Origin: Opitutaceae bacterium
GTDB lineage: Bacteria > Verrucomicrobiota > Verrucomicrobiia > Opitutales > Opitutaceae
Length of the DNA: 11,560 nucleotides
Direction of reading: 5' to 3'
Assembly: GCA_023269455.1 (NCBI GenBank)
Contig: JAHFTG010000047.1
Location: 1 to 11,560 of the forward strand
Shown here one piece after another: positions 7,357 to 11,560 of this stretch (the first letter of the stretch is position 1; each line of letters starts with the position of its first letter). The notes below the pieces were generated by a model that did not search any database, was not told the DNA's origin, and saw only the letters and a program-made list of their open reading frames with translations. The position numbers and the translations under genes were made by a program.

Positions 7357-9930
7357 TCAATCTCCCGCGTCGTCAGCCGCGCCGAGCATCGTCACCCGCA
7401 CGCCGGGCGAGAGTCGCCGTGAGGACGTGCCCGCGTGGAGGACGAACTCTCCGGGCTCGATCTTCCAACCGGCGGTCGCGACGTCCCAGAAGGCGAAGTC
7501 TCGCGGGGTCAGTGTGAACTCCGCCACACCGCTCGCGCCGGGCGCGAGGCAGAGCTTCGCGAAGCCCTTCAACTCGCGCGGGGGACGCGGCACGCTCGCT
7601 TCGACATCCTCCACGTAGAGTTGCACCACCTCGGCTCCGGCGCGTTCCCCGATGTTGGTCACCGGCACCCGCACGGTCAGCGACTCTCCGATGCGCAAGG
7701 ATTTCTCAGAGGGCGCCGTCGCCCCGAGTGAAAAGCGCGTATAGCCGAGGCCGTGGCCGAGGGGGAACAGCGGCTCCAGCCCCTTCGCGTCATCCCAGCG
7801 GTGTCCGATGAAAACGCCTTCCGCATACTCGACCCGCACCGGGCCGTAGTTGTCCAACGCGTGGGCCGGCGAATCGGCCAGGCTCCGGGGAAACGTGAAG
7901 GGCAATCGGCCGGACGGGTTGACGTCGCCGAAAAGCACGCGGGCCAGCGCGCTCCCGCCGTCCATGCCGCAGAACCAATACTGCACCAGCGTCGCGGCGC
8001 GATCCACCCACGGCATCTCGACCGGCGATCCGCTTTGGTTGACGATCACGGCGTCAGGGCGGACGGCCAGAACCGCCATGATGGCTTCGTTCTCGCCCTC
8101 GGGAAGACTCAGATTGGGACGGTCGGCCCCCTCCCCTTCCTGCGCCCGGCCATGGCCGAGGCGGTTGCCAGTAAAAAACACCACTGCATCCGCCGCGCGC
8201 ACGCGTTCCGCCAGCGTTCCGAGAGCGATCGGCTCGCGCGACGGCAAACGCCAGCCAAACTCGAAGCGCGTTTCGGCGGAGTTCGGCGTGTATTCGATAA
8301 CGACTACATGGCTCCGGCCCTTTTCGAGGCGAACGGAGCCCTCGCTCCGTCGCGTCGTTCCGTCTGCGTCCGCTTCGAGGACGACGGCCCCGTCAACCTG
8401 CACGCGCACACGACCATCGTGGGTCGCGGAGAGCCGGTAATCGCCCGTCTCCGGCGCGACGATCTCGGTCGTCCAGCGCGCGGCTCCGCGCGCCTCCAAG
8501 CCGGGACGGCGCTCGAATCCGCAGGAACTCGGCGCGGCCTTGAAATCGGACGACGCAAAATACTCCGCCCGCCAGCCGCGCACCGCCGCGCCCTGGGCGA
8601 GATCACTGGTGTCGATGGTCTGGATGACGAGCTCGGGCACCGGCTCGTAGGACTCGGCAAAGGGGCCGGGGATGTGCTCGATCACGACGTGTTCGCCGAG
8701 CAGCTTTTGCAGACCTTCCAGCGGCGTGGTCTCGTAGGGCGGCTTGCCCTCGGCGCTCCACCCGCCGCCGGTATGGCGGGCGGTGGCGTTGGGACCGATC
8801 ACGAGGAGGCGGCGGATGCGGGAGCGATCCAAGGGAAGAATCGCATCGTCGTTTTTCAGCAGCACGATGGCCTGCTCGGCGACTTCCCGGGCGAAGGCGT
8901 AGTGCTCGGCGGTGCCGCGCACGCCGGGGGCGCGAGGGAAATCGCCCAGCTTGCCGATCTTGGCCATGACGTAGAGCACGCGCCGGGCATGGTCGTCCAC
9001 CACGGATTCGGGCACGCGGCCGTCGCGAACGGCGTCGATCAGGGGTTGTTTGAAAAACCGGATCGCATCGCCGGCGTTCATCTCAACATCGAGTCCGCCA
9101 AGCGCACCAGCGACCGTGTCGTGCAACCCGCTCCAATCGCTGACCACGAGGCCGGGGAAACCCCACTCGCGCTTCAAGACCTGGTTGTTGAGGTAGTCGC
9201 TGTGGCTGCAAAATTCGCCACGGAAACGGTTGTAACCGTTCATCAAGGTGAGCGCACCGCCGTCCTTCACGGCGGCCTCGAAGGGCGCGAGGTAGAGTTC
9301 GCGCAAGGTGCGTTCGTCCATGATGACGTCCACCGTGCTGCGCTCCCATTCCTGCTCGTTGCCGGCGTAGTGCTTGACGCAGGCGGCGACGTTCTGGGAC
9401 TGCACGCCGCGCACGTAGGCGGTGGCCAGGCGCCCGGCCAGCACGGGGTCTTCGCCTAGATACTCGTAGTTGCGACCGTTGAGGGGGGTGCGCATGAGGT
9501 TCACGCCGGGCCCGAGCAGCACGTCCTTGCCGCGGTCGCGGGCTTCGCGACCAAGAAGTTCGCCGAAGCGACGGGCCAGATCGACGTCCCAGGTCGCGGC
9601 GAGGGCCGAGAGTGTGGGCAACACCGTGGCGACGTCATCGGTGCGGTTGGCGGAGTTGAACGTGTGGCGGTCGAGCTCGGGCCGCACAGTGTGGGGGCCG
9701 TCGCTGAACCAGAACTCGTCGTTCAGGCCGATCTTGGGCTGCGCGGCGATGCTCATGGTGCTGTTACCCGCGAGCAGGGCGACTTTCTCCTCCAAGGTCA
9801 GCTTGGCCAGCGCGAGGTCCGCGCGACGGACCGCGACCGAATCAAGAGGCGCGACGGTCGCGACCGAAAGGCCCGCAGTGGGGCGCGTGGAATCGGAGAA
9901 TGAAACAGAGGCGAAGGCGGAAGTAGACAT
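7357..9930 (-). CDS. GH3 beta-glucosidase-type glycoside hydrolase with PA14 domain
   Basis: This 857-residue enzyme removes beta-linked sugars, most often glucose or xylose, from non-reducing ends. The GH3 TIM-barrel domain spans ~34-325 with substrate-site motifs FSDGPHTVR (75-83), GRNYEYLGEDP (152-162) and KHYAGNEQE (186-194). The nucleophile is Asp265 in VVSDW. The alpha/beta sandwich domain starts near 345 and is interrupted by a PA14 domain at ~447-562 (WRAEYFAS, then TGDYRLSATHDGRVRVQVDG), an arrangement known from PA14-bearing GH3 beta-glucosidases. The EGEGADR segment (598-604) supplies the likely acid/base, Glu600 or Glu598. A fibronectin III-like domain follows (~745-840). No signal peptide is seen, so the protein is probably cytoplasmic, acting on imported oligosaccharides, unless export is non-classical. 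It lies 46 bases downstream of GH95 with its own possible promoter. The ATG is preceded by a pyrimidine-rich tract and not by a Shine-Dalgarno. Sugar specificity cannot be read from sequence. Confidence 0.93.
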   Translation of the reverse strand: MSTSAFASVSFSDSTRPTAGLSVATVAPLDSVAVRRADLALAKLTLEEKVALLAGNSTMSIAAQPKIGLNDEFWFSDGPHTVRPELDRHTFNSANRTDDVATVLPTLSALAATWDVDLARRFGELLGREARDRGKDVLLGPGVNLMRTPLNGRNYEYLGEDPVLAGRLATAYVRGVQSQNVAACVKHYAGNEQEWERSTVDVIMDERTLRELYLAPFEAAVKDGGALTLMNGYNRFRGEFCSHSDYLNNQVLKREWGFPGLVVSDWSGLHDTVAGALGGLDVEMNAGDAIRFFKQPLIDAVRDGRVPESVVDDHARRVLYVMAKIGKLGDFPRAPGVRGTAEHYAFAREVAEQAIVLLKNDDAILPLDRSRIRRLLVIGPNATARHTGGGWSAEGKPPYETTPLEGLQKLLGEHVVIEHIPGPFAESYEPVPELVIQTIDTSDLAQGAAVRGWRAEYFASSDFKAAPSSCGFERRPGLEARGAARWTTEIVAPETGDYRLSATHDGRVRVQVDGAVVLEADADGTTRRSEGSVRLEKGRSHVVVIEYTPNSAETRFEFGWRLPSREPIALGTLAERVRAADAVVFFTGNRLGHGRAQEGEGADRPNLSLPEGENEAIMAVLAVRPDAVIVNQSGSPVEMPWVDRAATLVQYWFCGMDGGSALARVLFGDVNPSGRLPFTFPRSLADSPAHALDNYGPVRVEYAEGVFIGHRWDDAKGLEPLFPLGHGLGYTRFSLGATAPSEKSLRIGESLTVRVPVTNIGERAGAEVVQLYVEDVEASVPRPPRELKGFAKLCLAPGASGVAEFTLTPRDFAFWDVATAGWKIEPGEFVLHAGTSSRRLSPGVRVTMLGAADDAGD
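7575..7658 (-). repeat. Source-like copy of the 84-bp direct repeat, inside GH3
   Basis: This part of the GH3 gene (residues ~759-786, fibronectin III-like domain) is repeated at 5883-5966 with 5 mismatches, 1692 bp away in the same orientation. Recombination between the two copies would delete the LamG gene and the end of GH3. Confidence 0.85.
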
Positions 9931-9962
9931 GGAGAGAAGAAGAAAAAATAAACCTGATTATA
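9931..9962 (-). promoter_or_regulatory. Possible GH3 promoter and pyrimidine-rich leader
   Basis: On the minus strand a perfect TATAAT -10 box lies at 9962-9957, 27 bases before the GH3 ATG. The best -35 at 17-18 bases spacing (TGGCTC, inside the GH95 stop region) is poor. Between the box and the ATG the transcript would be almost all pyrimidine (TTTATTTTTTCTTCTTCTCTCC), with no Shine-Dalgarno. Transcription from here would give a leader of only about 20 bases. GH3 may therefore be expressed both from this site and by read-through from GH95. Confidence 0.35.
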
Positions 9963-9976
9963 GAGCCGACGTATCC

Positions 9977-11560
9977 TCATGAGCCATCCGGACCGCCCGT
10001 CCAAGTGAGCGTGCCGCTCTCGGGCAGGGGCAAAACCACGACGGTTTGTCCGTTGCGGAGGCGAAGCGACCGGCCGGGCGCACCGCGCAGCGTCGCGGAG
10101 ACGAGGCGACCCTCGCGCCACTCGATGTCCACGGTGAAACCACCGCGCACCCGCAGGCCGCGCACGTGGCCGGCCGGCCAGGCCTTCGGGAGCGCGGGCA
10201 AGAACTCGATTTCGCCGGCCCGCGACTGAACGAGCATCTCGGCGATGCCCGCCGCGCCGCCGAAATTTCCGTCGATCTGAAAGGGTGGATGCGCGTCGAA
10301 CATGTTCGGATACGTGAGTTCCGAGCTGATGAGGAGTTTAAGAATCTCGAACGCGTGGTCACCGTCGCCGAGGTGCGTCCACAAACAAATGCGCCAGGCG
10401 GTCGCCCAACCGGTGGCTTTGTCGCCGCGGAGTTCCAGCGATTTTTTCACCGCCTGCGCCAGCTCGGGCGTCTCGCGCAACGAGATGTCGCGACCCGGAA
10501 ACAATCCGTAGAGATGGGAAACGTGCCGGTGATGGCGATCCCCAGTCTGAAGATCCCAGTCCTCGAGCCACTCCTGAAGTTGCCCGGCGCCGCCGATCTG
10601 GTTCGGCGCGAGCCGCGCGCGGGCGGTGTCGAGCTCCTTCCGGAAATCCGCGTCCACGCCGAGAAGCGTCGCCGCCTTGATCGTGTTGGCGAAGAGGTCG
10701 CGCAGGATCTGGTTGTCCATCGTCGGCCCGGCGCACAGCGGCCCGCCCGGGTGCCAGTTTTCCGGCGACATCGAGGGATTGGTGACGAGCCATTTGTGGG
10801 TCGGCTCCTCCTGCAGCGTGTCGATGAAGAACTCGGCCGCGCCCTTCATGATCGGGTAGATGCGCTTCAACACCTGCGGGTCGCCGCTGAATTCGTAGCG
10901 ATCCCAAAGGTGCAGGCAGAGCCACGCGCCGCCGGTCGGCCACATGCCCGAGTCCGCGCTGTCGATCGGCGCGGTCGCCCGCCAGATGTCGGTGTTGTGA
11001 TGCGCCACCCAGCCGCGCGCGCCATACATCTCCCGCGCGGTGCGCGCACCGGTCACGGAGAGATCGCCGACCATCGCGATGAGCGGTTCGACGCACTCCG
11101 CGAGGTTGCCGGACTCGGCCGGCCAGTAGTTCATCTCGGTGTTGATGTTGATCGTGTATTTGCTCTGCCAGGGCGGGAAGAGGCTGTCGTTCCAGATGCC
11201 CTGAAGGTTGGCGGGTTGGCCGCCGGGGCGGGACGAGCTGATGAGCAGATAACGTCCGAACTGGTAGTAGAGCGCCGCGAGCTGCGGATCCCCGCCTTCG
11301 GCAAAATGCCGGATGCGCTCGTCGGTCGGCTGCTTCATCGCGTCGGTCCGGCCAAGGTCCAGCGTCACGCGGCGGAACAAGGCCTGGTAGTCCCGGAGAT
11401 GTTCGGCGCGCAGGTCATCCAAGGATTTCTTCGAAGCCGCGGCCAGGATGCCTTTCGTGATCGCCTCGGGATCGCCGCCGGCGTCTTGGAAATTTCTATA
11501 GCTGGTGGCAGCGGTGACGAGAAGCGTGACCGAGTCGGCTTTTACCACCGTGATGCCATC
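9977..11560 (-). CDS. GH95 alpha-L-fucosidase / alpha-L-galactosidase (C-terminal part, cut by window edge)
   Basis: The reading frame is open to the right edge (last visible codons D-G-I-T before VVKADSVTLL), so the start and the N-terminal beta-sandwich, probably 250-300 residues, lie outside. The visible 527 residues contain the (alpha/alpha)6-barrel catalytic domain and the C-terminal beta domain. GH95 landmarks in order are ADSVTLLVTAATSY, the Asn-x-Asn pair in YTININTEMNYWPAE, NPSMSPENW (Glu codon 10760-10762, likely acid), LQEWLEDWD, HRHVSHLYGLFPG, and FQIDGNFGG (Asp codon 10271-10273, which positions the asparagine-activated water in this family). All are intact, so activity is likely. 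GH95 enzymes invert and release alpha-1,2-linked L-fucose, or L-galactose in some members; sequence alone does not choose between them. Export cannot be judged because the N-terminus is missing. It is the first visible gene of the co-directional glycosidase cluster. Confidence 0.92.
   Translation of the reverse strand, partial: DGITVVKADSVTLLVTAATSYRNFQDAGGDPEAITKGILAAASKKSLDDLRAEHLRDYQALFRRVTLDLGRTDAMKQPTDERIRHFAEGGDPQLAALYYQFGRYLLISSSRPGGQPANLQGIWNDSLFPPWQSKYTININTEMNYWPAESGNLAECVEPLIAMVGDLSVTGARTAREMYGARGWVAHHNTDIWRATAPIDSADSGMWPTGGAWLCLHLWDRYEFSGDPQVLKRIYPIMKGAAEFFIDTLQEEPTHKWLVTNPSMSPENWHPGGPLCAGPTMDNQILRDLFANTIKAATLLGVDADFRKELDTARARLAPNQIGGAGQLQEWLEDWDLQTGDRHHRHVSHLYGLFPGRDISLRETPELAQAVKKSLELRGDKATGWATAWRICLWTHLGDGDHAFEILKLLISSELTYPNMFDAHPPFQIDGNFGGAAGIAEMLVQSRAGEIEFLPALPKAWPAGHVRGLRVRGGFTVDIEWREGRLVSATLRGAPGRSLRLRNGQTVVVLPLPESGTLTWTGGPDGS

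Noticed and set aside
7753..9459. 568-codon plus-strand open frame antisense to GH3
   Set aside because: Same pattern: low-information Arg/His/Ala-rich translation opposite a gene with intact catalytic motifs.
9798..10121. Minus-strand frame whose ATG overlaps the GH95 stop (ATGA)
   Set aside because: It looks like translational coupling, but the frame runs out of phase through the start of GH3 and encodes a low-complexity Phe/Pro/Arg/Ser peptide.

Overview
The window looks like a high-GC, saprophytic polysaccharide-degrading bacterium, most likely Verrucomicrobiota (Opitutaceae-like). This placement is an inference. It rests on the dense glycosidase cluster, the secreted LamG (concanavalin A-like) proteins, and a C-terminal acidic DxDGNGLSDxWE module of the kind common in that phylum. 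No rRNA, tRNA or marker gene is present to confirm it.

All four real genes lie on the minus strand, so transcription runs from the right edge to the left. From the right: (1) 9977-11560, the C-terminal two thirds of a GH95 alpha-L-fucosidase/alpha-L-galactosidase, cut by the window edge. (2) 7357-9930, a complete GH3 beta-glucosidase-type enzyme with an inserted PA14 domain and no visible signal peptide. (3) 6085-7119, a small secreted LamG-domain protein with an odd Pro/Ala/Cys-rich tail. (4) 419-5743, a 1774-residue secreted multimodular enzyme: a signal peptide, an alpha/beta-hydrolase (esterase-like) domain, then a complete GH2 beta-galactosidase-type enzyme with a LamG domain spliced into its first jelly-roll domain, and a C-terminal acidic repeat module.

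Intergenic regions: 1-418 has no convincing gene and a few small inverted repeats. 5744-6084 holds a likely terminator for the LamG gene, an 84-bp relic copy of part of the GH3 gene, and two GC-rich hairpins. 7120-7356 holds a perfect 8-bp hairpin. 9931-9976 holds a good -10 box and a pyrimidine-rich leader before GH3.

Together the enzymes could remove alpha-fucose (or alpha-L-galactose), O-acetyl or other ester groups, beta-galactose and beta-glucose. That set would fit side-chain and oligosaccharide breakdown of a fucosylated, acetylated plant glycan such as fucogalacto-xyloglucan. The substrate is inferred from family membership only. The most unusual points are the apparently circularly permuted LamG domain nested inside GH2, the esterase-GH2 fusion, and the GH3 gene relic between genes 3 and 4.
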